64,000 nt of DNA from Desulfovibrio sp. (GCA_022839785.1 JALHJW010000010.1:37757-101756), one strand, 5' to 3'. Counted from the first letter of the stretch, positions 33,597 through 43,081 are shown. Translations and numbers: made by a program. Notes: generated by a model not told the origin, from the sequence alone.

Positions 33597-34796
33597 TTAC
33601 AGGCTCTTCAGGACCTCGTCCAGGGCCGTGGCGAAGCGGTCGATGTCCTCGCGCGCGATGGTCAGGGGCGGCAGGAGCCGCAGCACCGTGTCCTGCGTCA
33701 GGTTGAGCACGAAGCCCTTGTCCAGCAGCTTCTCCCAGACCGTCTTGCCGGGGAAGGCCAGATCGATGCCGATGATCAGGCCCCGGCCGCGCACGTCCCG
33801 GATCGTGCCGGGGTTGGCCGCGCCGACCGCCCGGAAGCGGTCGCGGGCGTAGACCCCCAGTTCCCGGGAGCGCTCGGCCAGATTGTCGCGCTGCATGATC
33901 TCGATGACCTTGTCCGCCACGCGCGAGAGCAGCGCGCCGCCGCCGAAGGTGGTGGCGTGGGCCCCGGGGGCGAAGGCGCGGGCCACTTCGTCCGTGGCCA
34001 GCATGGCGCCCATGGGCAGGCCGTTGGCCAGGGCCTTGGCCGAGGTGAAGACGTCGGGCGTCAGGCTGTATTCCTGGAAGGCCCAGAAGCAGCCCGCGCG
34101 GCACAGGCCGGTCTGGATCTCGTCCACCATGAAGAGGACGCCGCGCTCGCGACAGAGCTTCTGCACGCCGCGCAGGTATTCCGGCGGCAGGGGCCGCACG
34201 CCGCCCTCGCCCTGGATGATCTCCAGGAGCACGGCCGCGGTCGTGTCCGAGATGGCGGCCTCAAGGGCGGGCAGGTCGTTCCAGGGTACGGTGACGAAGC
34301 CCTGGGGCAGGGGGTCGAAGCCCTCCTTGACCTTCTGCTGGCCCGTGGCCGTGAGCGTGGCCAGGGTGCGGCCGTGGAACGACCCCTCCAGGGTGATGAC
34401 CTCGTAGGCCGGGCTGTTCCTGACCATGCGGTGGTAGCGCCGGGCCAGCTTGATGGCCGCCTCGTTGGCCTCCGCGCCGGAGTTGCAGAAGAAGACCTTG
34501 TCGCAGTGGCAGGTGGCCAGGATGCGTCCGGCCAGCTCCACCTGCTCGCGCTGGTAGAAGAGGTTGGAGACGTGGACGAGTTTCTTCGCCTGCTCGCAGA
34601 TGACCTCGCTGATCTCGGGATGGCTGTGGCCCAGGCTGGTCACGGCGATGCCCGAGAGCAGGTCGACGTATTCGCGGCCCGCGAGGTCGTAGAGGCGCGC
34701 GCCCGAGGCCGAGGCCACGGCCAGGGGGTAGCGGCCGTAGGTGTGGCAGATGGCGGAAAGTTCGCAGGTCTTCAGTTCGTCGAAAGGTGTTTTCAT
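33597..34796 (-). CDS. argD: acetylornithine/succinyldiaminopimelate aminotransferase (class III)
   Basis: A 399-aa PLP enzyme: YGRYPLAVASASGARLYD, VFFCNSGAEANEAAIKLAR, EGSFHGRTLATLTATGQQK, FMVDEIQTGLCRAG, and the PLP lysine in TSAKALANGLPMGAM. These match ArgD-type acetylornithine transaminases of arginine (and lysine) synthesis. ATG 34796 is used; an in-frame ATG at 34808 (MCDAM...) is equally open and its ribosome site is too close. dut lies 33 bp upstream, the Cys-rich gene downstream. Confidence 0.93.
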   Translation of the reverse strand: MKTPFDELKTCELSAICHTYGRYPLAVASASGARLYDLAGREYVDLLSGIAVTSLGHSHPEISEVICEQAKKLVHVSNLFYQREQVELAGRILATCHCDKVFFCNSGAEANEAAIKLARRYHRMVRNSPAYEVITLEGSFHGRTLATLTATGQQKVKEGFDPLPQGFVTVPWNDLPALEAAISDTTAAVLLEIIQGEGGVRPLPPEYLRGVQKLCRERGVLFMVDEIQTGLCRAGCFWAFQEYSLTPDVFTSAKALANGLPMGAMLATDEVARAFAPGAHATTFGGGALLSRVADKVIEIMQRDNLAERSRELGVYARDRFRAVGAANPGTIRDVRGRGLIIGIDLAFPGKTVWEKLLDKGFVLNLTQDTVLRLLPPLTIAREDIDRFATALDEVLKSL

Positions 34797-34829
34797 GGCG
34801 TCACACATATCCTGTAACCCGGTTCGTGT

Positions 34830-35300
34830 TCAATGCCTTCCCGTGTGGCCGAAGCCTCCGGCCCCGCGGGCGGTGTCCGACAACTCCTCGCAGGCGACGA
34901 CGCGGGATCGTCGGATGGGCATGAAGACGAGTTGGGCGATGCGCTGGCCGCGTTCGACGACGCGTTCCTCGCCCGAGGTGTTGAGCAGGCAGACCGTGAT
35001 CTCGCCCCGGTAGTCCGGGTCGATGACGCCCACGCCCTGGGCCACGGCCAAGCCGTCCTTGGCGCCCAGGCCGCTGCGCGAGAAGACGAAGCCCGCGAAG
35101 CCCGGCTCCGTGATCTCGATGGCCACTCCCGTGCCGATCATGGCCCGGCCCCCGGCCGGGACGGTCAGGGAGGGCGCGTCGAAGCAGGCGCGCAGATCCA
35201 GTCCCGCGCTGTGTTCGGTAGCGTAGGCGCAGGCATGCTCCTGCCAGACCGGGTGCAGGAAGCGGAACTTCACGGGCAGGGGGGCGGTGGACTCGTCCAT
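34830..35300 (-). CDS. dut: deoxyuridine 5'-triphosphate nucleotidohydrolase
   Basis: A 156-aa trimeric dUTPase carrying all five motifs: HSAGLDLRAC (1), RSGLGAKDGLAVAQ (2), GVIDPDYRGEI (3), RGQRIAQLVF (4) and GGFGHTGRH (5, His for the usual Ser). It hydrolyses dUTP, preventing uracil incorporation and feeding dTMP synthesis. ATG at 35300 has GGAGAAAACCCCT upstream. First gene of the dut-argD-prmA group; divergent from glgP, with a weak candidate promoter TTGCCT-17-TACCTT (35362-35334). Confidence 0.96.
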   Translation of the reverse strand: MDESTAPLPVKFRFLHPVWQEHACAYATEHSAGLDLRACFDAPSLTVPAGGRAMIGTGVAIEITEPGFAGFVFSRSGLGAKDGLAVAQGVGVIDPDYRGEITVCLLNTSGEERVVERGQRIAQLVFMPIRRSRVVACEELSDTARGAGGFGHTGRH

Positions 35301-35492
35301 AGGGGTTTTCTCCGGGTACGCGTGCGGGGGGCGAAGGTAGACGTTTGACCCCCAAAAGGCAACAGGCCGGAGGGGCGAGGGCCGGGATGCGCATCCGTAT
35401 TGCAATTTGGCGTGGCTTTCGGCAGAACATACGGGGTAGACGGCCAAAAGGGGGAGGCCCCTCTGCGCCGGACCGAACAGCAAGGAGCGACC

Positions 35493-38066
35493 ATGCGTCC
35501 GATCAGAAGCTTCAGCGTTGTCCCGAGACTCCCTCCCAAGCTGGAGGGCATGTGGGAACTGGCCTACAACTTCTGGTTCGCGTGGACCGACGCGGTGACC
35601 GACCTCTTCTCCCAGATCGATCTCGATCTCTGGCGGGCCTGCTACGGCAACCCCGTGGCCTTTCTCAACCAGGTGCCGCAGCGGACGCTGGAGGAGTTGT
35701 CCAGGGACGAATTCTTCGTGGAGCGCGTGCGCGACGCGCAGAAGAGCCTGCACGACTACCTCGCCCGCACCACCTCGCCCGTCTCCTTTCCCGGCGCGGG
35801 CCGTGATACGCCCGCCGTGGCCTACTTCAGCGCCGAGTTCGGCCTGGACGTGAGCATGCCCATCTACTCGGGGGGCTTGGGCATCCTGGCCGGAGACCAC
35901 CTCAAGTCCGTCTCCGACCTCAACGTGCCCCTGGTGGGCATCGGCCTGGCCTACAAGAAGGGCTATTTCCGGCAGTACCTGACTCCGGACGGCTGGCAGC
36001 AGGAGCGTTATCCCGAGTCCGACTTCGAGCAGCTGCCCATGCGCCTGGTCAAGGACGACGAGGGCCGCGCCGTGACCATCTCCGTGGACATGGCCGGGCG
36101 CGAGTGCCGCGCCCAGGTCTGGCGCGTGGACGTGGGCCGCATGCAGCTCTATCTTCTGGACTCCAACGTCCCGGAGAACGACGCGGATCTGCGCGAGGTC
36201 ACGGACCAGCTCTACGGCGGCGACCTGACCATGCGCATCCGGCAGGAGATACTGCTCGGCATCGGCGGCATCCGCGCGCTGTGGGCCATGGATCTTCGCC
36301 CCACGGTCATCCACATGAACGAGGGGCACAGCGCCTTCGCGGGGCTGGAGCGCATCCGCGTGTTCATGTCCGAGAACGGCCTGTCCTTCGAGGCGGCCAT
36401 GGAGCTGGCGGCCTCCACCGCGGTCTTCACCACGCACACGCCCGTGCCCGCGGGCAACGACCGCTTCGACCCGGGGCTGATGCAGCCCTACTTCGAGAAC
36501 TACGCCCGCAGCCTCGGCCTGGCCTTCAAGGTCTTTCTGGCCCTGGGACGCGAGGACCCGCGCGACGACGCCGAGTCCTTCTGCATGACCGTGCTGGCGC
36601 TGCGCCTCTCGCGCTTCAACAACGGCGTCTCCGAGCTGCACGGCAAGGTCTCGCGCAACATGTGGAAACGCGTCTGGCCGCAGTACCCGGTGGAGGACGT
36701 GCCCATCGACGCCATCACCAACGGCGTGCACCAGCCCTCGTTCGTGGCCCCGGACATGGCCGTGCTCTACGACCGCTACCTGGGGAGCAACTGGAAGGAG
36801 GACCCGGACTGCCCGCGCGTCTGGCGGCAGGCACAGAACATCCCCGATTCCGAACTGTGGCGCACCCACGAGCGGCTGCGCGAACGGCTCACGGACTACG
36901 TGCGCCAGCGCGTGGCCGAGACCCTGCGGAAACGCGGCGCGCGGCGGCGCGAGGTCGAGGAGGCGCAGGAGATACTGGACCCCCGCGCCCTGACCATCTG
37001 CTTCGCCCGTCGTTTCGCCACCTACAAGCGGGCCAACCTGCTGTTCATGGACGTGGAGCGCCTGAAGCGCCTGGTGACCAACCCGGACCGGCCCGTGCAA
37101 TTCATCTTCGCGGGCAAGGCGCATCCCCAGGACAACGAGGGCAAGAAGCTCATCCAGCAGATCGTGCAGCTCTCGCGCACGCCCGAGCTGCGCAACAAGA
37201 TCGTGTTCATCGAGGACTACGACATGGAGGTCGCCAAGCACATGGTGCAGGGCGGCGACGTCTGGCTGAACAACCCGCGCGTGCCGCTCGAAGCCTGCGG
37301 CACCTCGGGCATGAAGGCCATGGCCAACGGCGTGCTCAACGTCAGCACCCTGGACGGCTGGTGGGCCGAGGCCTGGCGGCCGGACAGCTCCACGGGCTAC
37401 GGCATCGGCCGGGGCGAGATCTACGACGACTGGGGCTACCAGGATTTCGTGGAGAGCCAGACGCTTTACAACGTCCTTGAGAACGACGTCGTGCCCGACT
37501 TCTACGACCGCGGCCACGCCAACATGCCGCGCGGCTGGGTCAGGCGCATGAAGACCGCCCTGGTCGAGCTTGGGCCGGTCTTTTCCGCCCACCGCATGGT
37601 GGAGGACTATTGCCGCAAGGCCTACATCCCGGCCTTCGCGAACTACAAGAAGCTGGCCGCGGACGGCTTCGCCAAGGCCAAGGAGCTGGCCGCCTGGCGC
37701 ATGGACCTCATGACCAAGTGGAGCGAGATACAGATCAGGGACGTGCGCACCGAGGCCCCGGAGCAGGTCTTCGTGGGCGAGCCGTTCATCGTCGAATGCG
37801 AGATCTGGCTCGACGGCCTGACCCCGGACGACATCCGGGCCGAACTCTACGCCGGGCCCCTCAACCAGGACGGCGACCTGGCGCAGCGACGCACCGTGCC
37901 GCTTGCGGCCGAGGGCAAGGGCAAGGACGGCTGGCACACCTACCGGGGCGAACTGGTGCCCCAGGAGGCGGGACGCTACGGCTTCACCATCCGGCTGCTG
38001 CCCTACCACCCGCTGCTCATCGACCCGCGTTCCCTGGGGCTGATCCGCTGGGTGGAGGCGCGCTGA
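35493..38066 (+). CDS. glgP: alpha-glucan (glycogen) phosphorylase, short type
   Basis: An 857-aa GT35 enzyme of the alpha-glucan phosphorylase subfamily (N-terminal DUF3417-like region ELAYNFWFAWTDAVTDLF, then SAEFGLDVSMPIYSGGLGIL, HMNEGHSAFAGLERIRVF, HTPVPAGNDRF, ARRFATYKRANLL). The PLP-site segment is EACGTSGMKAMANG with the cofactor Lys. It releases glucose-1-phosphate from glycogen. The ~110 C-terminal residues form an Ig-like extension. ATG at 35493 with AAGGAGCGACC. The partner synthesis genes (glgA, glgB) are 9 kb away at 47-51 kb. Confidence 0.96.
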   Translation: MRPIRSFSVVPRLPPKLEGMWELAYNFWFAWTDAVTDLFSQIDLDLWRACYGNPVAFLNQVPQRTLEELSRDEFFVERVRDAQKSLHDYLARTTSPVSFPGAGRDTPAVAYFSAEFGLDVSMPIYSGGLGILAGDHLKSVSDLNVPLVGIGLAYKKGYFRQYLTPDGWQQERYPESDFEQLPMRLVKDDEGRAVTISVDMAGRECRAQVWRVDVGRMQLYLLDSNVPENDADLREVTDQLYGGDLTMRIRQEILLGIGGIRALWAMDLRPTVIHMNEGHSAFAGLERIRVFMSENGLSFEAAMELAASTAVFTTHTPVPAGNDRFDPGLMQPYFENYARSLGLAFKVFLALGREDPRDDAESFCMTVLALRLSRFNNGVSELHGKVSRNMWKRVWPQYPVEDVPIDAITNGVHQPSFVAPDMAVLYDRYLGSNWKEDPDCPRVWRQAQNIPDSELWRTHERLRERLTDYVRQRVAETLRKRGARRREVEEAQEILDPRALTICFARRFATYKRANLLFMDVERLKRLVTNPDRPVQFIFAGKAHPQDNEGKKLIQQIVQLSRTPELRNKIVFIEDYDMEVAKHMVQGGDVWLNNPRVPLEACGTSGMKAMANGVLNVSTLDGWWAEAWRPDSSTGYGIGRGEIYDDWGYQDFVESQTLYNVLENDVVPDFYDRGHANMPRGWVRRMKTALVELGPVFSAHRMVEDYCRKAYIPAFANYKKLAADGFAKAKELAAWRMDLMTKWSEIQIRDVRTEAPEQVFVGEPFIVECEIWLDGLTPDDIRAELYAGPLNQDGDLAQRRTVPLAAEGKGKDGWHTYRGELVPQEAGRYGFTIRLLPYHPLLIDPRSLGLIRWVEAR

Positions 38067-38185
38067 GCAGGGGAAATTCCGCCGCCCCCTTGCTTTTGCA
38101 GGACGGCTTGGCGTAAGGATACGACCGGGGATCGGGGGGGCCGCGCGAGCGGTTCAGCGAGAACATTTTCGGCGACGGATGAAGG

Positions 38186-38611
38186 ATGTCGTTTCTTAAA
38201 AAAATTCTGAAGGTTGCGTCCGGCAAAAAAAACGACGACAGGCGCGCCGCCTTCAGGGTCGAGATTCCCCTTCTGCGCGCCAAGCTCTCGGGCAAACCGG
38301 TCAGCGTCAGCGTGCGGGACATCAGCGCCACGGGCATCTCGCTCAACTCGGTGGCCCGGGAGTTCAGCCCGGGCAACCAGGTGGTGGTCAACCTGTTCAT
38401 GGGGGCCAAACTCCTGGTGGCCGACCTGATGATCGAGGTGGTGCGCGTGGGCAAGGGCTACGTGGGCGGCAAGTTCGTGCAGCTGACCACGCAGCAGGCG
38501 GATTTCTTGCACTCCCTGACCCTGGACGAGCAGAAGAAGCTCGCGGACATCAAGAAGAAAGAGGGCGAGAAGGGCGAAAAAGCCGAGAACGGAGTGTCCG
38601 CCAAGGCCTGA
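38186..38611 (+). CDS. PilZ domain protein with charged C-terminal tail
   Basis: A 141-aa protein: a short basic N-terminus (FLKKILKVASGKKN), PilZ domain with DRRAAFRVEIP (RxxxR) and RDISATGISL (DxSxxG), ending FVQLTTQQADFLHSL, then a Lys/Glu-rich tail. Likely a c-di-GMP effector. The ATG at 38186 is preceded directly by GAAGG with almost no spacing, so translation may be weak, or a different upstream start may be used. A terminator follows. Second PilZ gene of the window. Confidence 0.85.
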   Translation: MSFLKKILKVASGKKNDDRRAAFRVEIPLLRAKLSGKPVSVSVRDISATGISLNSVAREFSPGNQVVVNLFMGAKLLVADLMIEVVRVGKGYVGGKFVQLTTQQADFLHSLTLDEQKKLADIKKKEGEKGEKAENGVSAKA

Positions 38612-38636
38612 GCCCGGCGGCGCGAACGATTTTTTC

Positions 38637-38671
38637 AGGGCGGGGGGACGCAGGTCTCCCCGCCCTTTTTA
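38637..38671 (+). terminator. intrinsic terminator after PilZ gene
   Basis: Nine-bp stem AGGGCGGGG / CCCCGCCCT with a 12-nt loop, then TTTTT. It lies 25 bp after the PilZ stop and ends just before the convergent cobI stop. Confidence 0.88.
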
Positions 38672-38679
38672 CGTTTCGG

Positions 38680-39411
38680 CTACGGTCCGTCCGGGCCGTT
38701 CTCCTCCCGTTCCCTGAGCACCAGCAGCAACGAGAAGTAGGGCAGCTTTTCCGGCACCGCGTCCAGGCCCGTCCACAGGGCCTCATCGGCCATGCCCAGG
38801 CGGGAGACGGCGACGACCCGGGTCCCCCTGTCCAGCCGGGCCAGGACCCGGCGGATGGCCGGGAGGTTGCGGTAGGCCTTGAGCACCACGGCGTTGTCCG
38901 CGCCCGCCAGGGCTGCCGCGAGTTGCTCCTCGTCCGCGATGCCCGAGACGATGGTCAGGTTCTCCTCGGCCTCGCACAGGGGGCTCAGGGTGGCGGCCGC
39001 CGCGGCCTGGTACGAGGTCACGCCGGGCACGGCCTCGACGCGCGCATCGGGAGCCAGCCTGCGCAGGGTGCGCAGGAGGTAGCCGAAGGTGCTGTAGGTC
39101 ATGGGGTCGCCGAGGGTCAGGAAGGCCGCGTCGCGGCCCGAGGCCAGAACCTCGCGCACGCGGCGGGCCGCCGCCTCCCAGGCCGCGGTCAGGACGGCGC
39201 GGTCGCGGGTCATGGGGAACTCAAGCCGCTCCACGGCCGCGCCCGGGGCGAGGTGCGCGCGGGCGATGTCCAGGGCATGCGAATGGTCGTTCTTGGGCGA
39301 GGCCGCGGTGAAGACCACGTCCGCCCGGCCCAGGATGCGGGCGGCCTTGAGGGTCAGGAGTTCGGGATCGCCGGGGCCGACGCCCACGGCGTAGAGGGTT
39401 CCGTTGGTCAT
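38680..39411 (-). CDS. cobI: precorrin-2/cobalt-factor II C20-methyltransferase
   Basis: A 243-aa SAM-dependent tetrapyrrole methylase: GTLYAVGVGPGDPELLTLKA (CobI/CbiL-type N-terminus), AAFLTLGDPMTYSTFGYLL, VEAVPGVTSYQAAAA and PYFSLLLVL. In an anaerobe with CbiK chelatases it is expected to act on cobalt-factor II (CbiL function). ATG at 39411 overlaps the stop of the binding-protein gene (ATGA), so it is the last gene of the riboswitch-led operon. Confidence 0.95.
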   Translation of the reverse strand: MTNGTLYAVGVGPGDPELLTLKAARILGRADVVFTAASPKNDHSHALDIARAHLAPGAAVERLEFPMTRDRAVLTAAWEAAARRVREVLASGRDAAFLTLGDPMTYSTFGYLLRTLRRLAPDARVEAVPGVTSYQAAAAATLSPLCEAEENLTIVSGIADEEQLAAALAGADNAVVLKAYRNLPAIRRVLARLDRGTRVVAVSRLGMADEALWTGLDAVPEKLPYFSLLLVLREREENGPDGP

Positions 39412-40388
39412 TGCGCTGCTCCGGGGGCTGTGTGCTGTGCGGCGTCCGGCGCGGTCCCCAGGGGCTGCGCGACGCGGTCCGGGTGCAGGAACGCGGCCAG
39501 CCGCTCCACGGCCTCCACGTTGCGCGGCCCAGTGCGGGAAAAGGTCATCCAGTCGGCGAAAAGCACCCGTCCCTGGCGCACGGCGGGCAGGTCGCGGAAG
39601 AATTCGCGCTGGGCCGGGGGCTCGGGCGAGGGGTTCATGGGGCCGTCCAGCACCAGGTAGGCCTCGGGCGCCAGGGAGACGAGGGCCTCCAGGTTGAGGG
39701 GCTGGTGCGTGTGCGGGGCCTCGGGCACGATGGTTCCGCCCGCCAGGCGCACGATTTCGCCGGTCATGCCCGTGCCGCCCGCCACGAGCAGCGGCGGGAA
39801 CCGGACCTCGGCCATGACCCGGGGCCGGGGCGCGTTCGCCACCCGCCGCGCCACCGCGTCCAGCCTGGCCTGCATGGGCGCGATGGCGGCCTCGGCCCGC
39901 GCCGTCTCTCCCGTCAGGACGCCCAGGCGGCGATAGACGGCGAAGAGGTCGGCGAAGGAGGCGATGCGCAGCACTGCCACGTCCAGGCCCTGGGCGCGGA
40001 GATCCTGGGCCGCGGCCAGGGCGGGGTCGCGGCCGCCGAGCAGGACCACGAGATCGGGGCGCGCGCCCAGGATCAGCTCCAGGTTGGGGCGAAGATGCGT
40101 GCCCACCGTGGGCAGCCCCTGCAGGCCGGGCAAGGCGACGTCCGAACTGGTGCGGGCGATGATCCGTCCGCTTAGCCCCATGTCCGCCAGCACCTCGTCG
40201 AAGCCCGCATAGAGCGTGACGATGCGTTGCGCGGGCGCGGCCAGGACGACGGTCCGCCCCGTGTCGTCAAGGATCGCGGGCCGGTCTGCCTGCGCCGCCT
40301 CAGGCGGCAGGAGAAGCAGCGCCAGGAGCGAAAAGAGCCTGGGGAGCGCCCGTGCGCGGGTGCGCCACGATATCCACGTCGGTTTCAT
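39408..40388 (-). CDS. FecB/BtuF-type metal-chelate or corrinoid binding protein
   Basis: A 326-aa exported receptor: signal LFSLLALLLLPPEAAQA, then the PBP fold of the TroA/BtuF class (RIVTLYAGFDEVLADMGLSG, LPTVGTHLRPNLELILGARP, PDLVVLLGG, EAVERLAAFLHPD). ATG at 40388 lies inside the end of the ATPase gene (89-bp overlap), with GGAGAT just upstream. The gene order, riboswitch and neighbouring cobalt chelatase suggest cobalamin, cobalt or a tetrapyrrole as substrate; siderophore uptake is an alternative. Confidence 0.87.
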   Translation of the reverse strand: MKPTWISWRTRARALPRLFSLLALLLLPPEAAQADRPAILDDTGRTVVLAAPAQRIVTLYAGFDEVLADMGLSGRIIARTSSDVALPGLQGLPTVGTHLRPNLELILGARPDLVVLLGGRDPALAAAQDLRAQGLDVAVLRIASFADLFAVYRRLGVLTGETARAEAAIAPMQARLDAVARRVANAPRPRVMAEVRFPPLLVAGGTGMTGEIVRLAGGTIVPEAPHTHQPLNLEALVSLAPEAYLVLDGPMNPSPEPPAQREFFRDLPAVRQGRVLFADWMTFSRTGPRNVEAVERLAAFLHPDRVAQPLGTAPDAAQHTAPGAAQ

Positions 40389-41088
40389 AGATCTCCATGA
40401 GTATGTCGCGCCGGAAGACGTCGGCCGTGAGGCCCTGGTGCGCGACGCGGCCGTTCTTGAGAAAGACGAGGCGGCTGCAGTAGAGCGCCGCCAGGTTGAG
40501 GTCGTGCAGCACGGCCACGGCGGTCAGCCCGGCGCGGCAGCGCGCCGCCAGCAGGTCGTGCATGCGGATGCGGGCCGCCGCGTCCAGCCCGGCCGAGGCC
40601 TCGTCCAGGAGCAGGACGGGCGTTTCCTGGCACAGGGCGCGGGCGAAGAGCGCGCGCTGGCGTTCGCCGCCCGAGAGTTCGTCCGCCGGACGCGCGGCGA
40701 GATGGGCCACGCCCGCGGCCTGCATGGCCGCGAGGGCCACGCGGTAGTCCTCCGGGCCGTAGCCGCCCAGCAGCGGCAGCCGCGCCATGCGGCCCATGAG
40801 CACCAGGGAGAGGAGGCGCAGGCCCTGCGCCGGTTCGGCGCTCTGCGGAACCACGGCCACGCGGCGGGCGCGTTCGTGCGGGGCGAGCCGCCACATTTCG
40901 TCCCCGTCCAGGCGGACCGATCCGGCCTGCGGCCGCAGCACGCCCGCCAGGCAGAGGAGCAGGGTGGTCTTGCCCGCGCCGTTGGGGCCGAGGACGCCGA
41001 CCAGTTCGCCGGACGCGGCCGCGAGATCGACGCCGTGCAGCACGGTTCGGCCGCCGTATCCGGCGCAGAGGCCCTCCGCCGCGATCAT
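40300..41088 (-). CDS. FecE/BtuD-type ABC transporter ATPase
   Basis: A 262-aa ATPase: Walker A GPNGAGKTT, Q-loop VPQSAEP, signature LSGGERQRALFARAL, Walker B VLLLDEASAGLD, H-loop LHDLNLAALYCSR. Partner of the FecCD permease (start overlaps the permease stop, ATGA) and of the binding protein whose start lies inside this gene. Probably cobalamin or cobalt-chelate uptake. Confidence 0.92.
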   Translation of the reverse strand: MIAAEGLCAGYGGRTVLHGVDLAAASGELVGVLGPNGAGKTTLLLCLAGVLRPQAGSVRLDGDEMWRLAPHERARRVAVVPQSAEPAQGLRLLSLVLMGRMARLPLLGGYGPEDYRVALAAMQAAGVAHLAARPADELSGGERQRALFARALCQETPVLLLDEASAGLDAAARIRMHDLLAARCRAGLTAVAVLHDLNLAALYCSRLVFLKNGRVAHQGLTADVFRRDILMEIYETDVDIVAHPRTGAPQALFAPGAASPAA

Positions 41089-42191
41089 GCCGTTCCCCGC
41101 CGCGAGCGCAGGAGCACCATGCAGAAGAACGGCCCGCCGAGCAGGGCCGTGACCACGCCCAGGGGCAGCTCCAGGCCGCCGGGCAGGGCGCTGCGGGCCA
41201 GGACGTCGGCCCAGACCAGGAGCAGCCCGCCGAGCAGGCCGGAGACCAGAAGCAGGGGCCGGTGCTCGGCCCCGGTGAAGCGCCGGGCCAGATGCGGCAC
41301 CACCAGCCCCACGAAGCCGACGACCCCGGAGACGGCCACGGCCGCCCCCGCCAGCAGGCTGGCCGCCACGAGCAGGCGCAGGCGGGCGCGCGTCGCGTCC
41401 ACGCCGAGCAGCCGGGCCTGCAGGCTGCCCAGGGAAAGGGCGTCCAGGTCCCGCGCCCGCAGCCAGACCAGGGCGAGGCCCAGGACCAGATAGGGGAGGA
41501 GCAGGGCGAGGTGGCCGCCCCCCCGGCCCTGCAGGCTGCCCATGAGCCAGAAGACGATGCTGGCCGTGGACTCCTCGTCCAAAGCCTTGAGCAGCGCGAT
41601 GCAGGCCGAAAGGAAGGTGGCCGTGATGATGCCCGCCAGGACCATGGTCTCCCGTCCGGGGCCGCGCGCCGCGCGGGCCAGCAGCAGCACGGCGGCCAGC
41701 GCGGTCAGCGCCCCGGCCAGACCGGCCAGGGGCAGCAGGCCGATGCGCAGCCCCAGGACGGTGAAGGCCGTGCGCGCCGCCAGGCCGCAGAAGATGGCCA
41801 GACTCGCGCCGCAGGCCGCGCCCGTGGAGACGCCGAGGGTGAAGGCGTCGGCCAGGGGGTTGCGCAGGATGCCCTGGAAAACGCAGCCCGCCACGGCCAG
41901 GGCCGTGCCCACGCAGAAGGCCAGCAGACCGCGCAGGAGCCGCAGTTCGAGGACCACGGTGCGCCGCACCGGGTCGAGCGCCGCCCCCTCCCTGCCCGTG
42001 AGGTCGAGGAGGGCGGCGAGCACGTCGTCGGCCGGGACCGGCAGCGGCCCGATGAGGCAGGCGGCGAGCAGCGAGGCGACGGCCGCGGCGAGAAGCAGCC
42101 CCGCCCCCCCGGTCAGCCGCAGGGCGCGGCCGCGTTCCGCGGCGTGCAGGGCCTCCGCGGCCGACAGGGGGGAGGGCAGGGAGTCGCTCAA
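41085..42191 (-). CDS. FecCD/BtuC-type ABC transporter permease
   Basis: A 368-aa membrane protein of the FecCD family: LLRGLLAFCVGTALAVAGCV, QGILRNPLADAFTLGVSTGA, VLAGIITATFLSACIALL, GVVGFVGLVVPHLARRFTG and LELPLGVVTALLGGPFFCMVL. About ten helices. The start appears to be a TTG at 42191 overlapping the stop of the exported CbiK gene (TTGA); no ATG precedes the first helix. Central gene of the riboswitch-controlled uptake block. Confidence 0.93.
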   Translation of the reverse strand: MSDSLPSPLSAAEALHAAERGRALRLTGGAGLLLAAAVASLLAACLIGPLPVPADDVLAALLDLTGREGAALDPVRRTVVLELRLLRGLLAFCVGTALAVAGCVFQGILRNPLADAFTLGVSTGAACGASLAIFCGLAARTAFTVLGLRIGLLPLAGLAGALTALAAVLLLARAARGPGRETMVLAGIITATFLSACIALLKALDEESTASIVFWLMGSLQGRGGGHLALLLPYLVLGLALVWLRARDLDALSLGSLQARLLGVDATRARLRLLVAASLLAGAAVAVSGVVGFVGLVVPHLARRFTGAEHRPLLLVSGLLGGLLLVWADVLARSALPGGLELPLGVVTALLGGPFFCMVLLRSRRGTA

Positions 42192-43081
42192 TGCGCGTGG
42201 TCTTCCGCGAGTCCGGCCACAGCCTGACGCAGATGTTCGATCCAGATCCCGGCCACGGCGTCGGACGAGGCCAACCCGGCGAGCACCGGCGTGACCTTAA
42301 GCCCCGCGGCCGTCATGATCGAGGCCCAGGAGTCCGGCTCCCCGCCCGCGATGTCGTTCTGGGCATGGTCCCCGGCCACGGCCATGAGCGGCACCAGGGT
42401 CACGCTGCGGACCTTTTGCCTGGCGAGGCGGGCCGTGATCTCTTCAGGTCCGGTGCGGCCCTCGACCGTGCCCACCAGATGCGCGGCCGAACGTTCCGCC
42501 AGCACGGCCTGCAGGGCCGGATAGGTCACGCCCGCCGGGTGCTCCGTGCCGTGGCCCACGAAGACCACGGCCTCGCCTTTCCTGGCCGGGTAGGCGGCGG
42601 TCAGGAGCTCGGCCGCCCGGGCTAGGTCGTCCTCGGTGGAGAGCAGCGGCAGGCCGACGCTCACGCGGCGCGGACCGTCCTTTTTGCCCTCCAGGGCGCG
42701 GGCGGTGCGCAGGAGGTCGTGGAACTCGAAGCCGGGGATGACGTGCAGGGGCTGCACCGCGATGTCGGTGAAGCCCTCGTTGGCCATGCGGGCCAGGGCC
42801 AGGGCCGGGGAGTCGGGAAGCTCGCCGCCCGCGCCCAGCTTGGTGCGGATCATGGCCGAGGTGTAGGCCCAGCGGATGGGCGTGCCGGGAAAGGCCTCGC
42901 GCGCCAGGCGGTCGAGGTTGTCGTAGGCGACGCGGGCCTCGGGCGCCGAAGTGCCGAAGGCCACCAGCAACACGCCCTGCCTGGGCGGTTTTGCGTCGCC
43001 GTGTCCGGCCAGGGCCGGGAGGACGGAGAGGCTGAGGACGGAAAGCAACAGCAGGGTGAGCCGGAACGTGCGAGCGATCAT
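42188..43081 (-). CDS. cbiK: exported sirohydrochlorin cobaltochelatase CbiK (CbiKP type)
   Basis: A 297-aa class II chelatase with a signal peptide (RLTLLLLSVLSLSVLPALAG). The CbiK fold is clear: GVLLVAFGTSAPEARVAYDN, RWAYTSAMIRTKL, VQPLHVIPGFEFHDLL with metal-binding His, VVFVGHGTEHPAG with the second His, and MAVAGDHAQNDIAG. A periplasmic CbiK is known from Desulfovibrio vulgaris. Here it leads an ABC uptake operon under a cobalamin riboswitch. ATG at 43081 with GGAGGATCGCC. Substrate in the periplasm is uncertain; heme or cobalt handling has been suggested for such proteins. Confidence 0.92.
   Translation of the reverse strand: MIARTFRLTLLLLSVLSLSVLPALAGHGDAKPPRQGVLLVAFGTSAPEARVAYDNLDRLAREAFPGTPIRWAYTSAMIRTKLGAGGELPDSPALALARMANEGFTDIAVQPLHVIPGFEFHDLLRTARALEGKKDGPRRVSVGLPLLSTEDDLARAAELLTAAYPARKGEAVVFVGHGTEHPAGVTYPALQAVLAERSAAHLVGTVEGRTGPEEITARLARQKVRSVTLVPLMAVAGDHAQNDIAGGEPDSWASIMTAAGLKVTPVLAGLASSDAVAGIWIEHLRQAVAGLAEDHAH

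Noticed and set aside
34830..38009. Minus-strand ORF of 1059 codons opposite glgP
   Set aside because: Only the final 156 codons are dUTPase. The remainder mirrors glgP codons and has His/Val/Gln-rich composition typical of antisense frames in high-GC genes.
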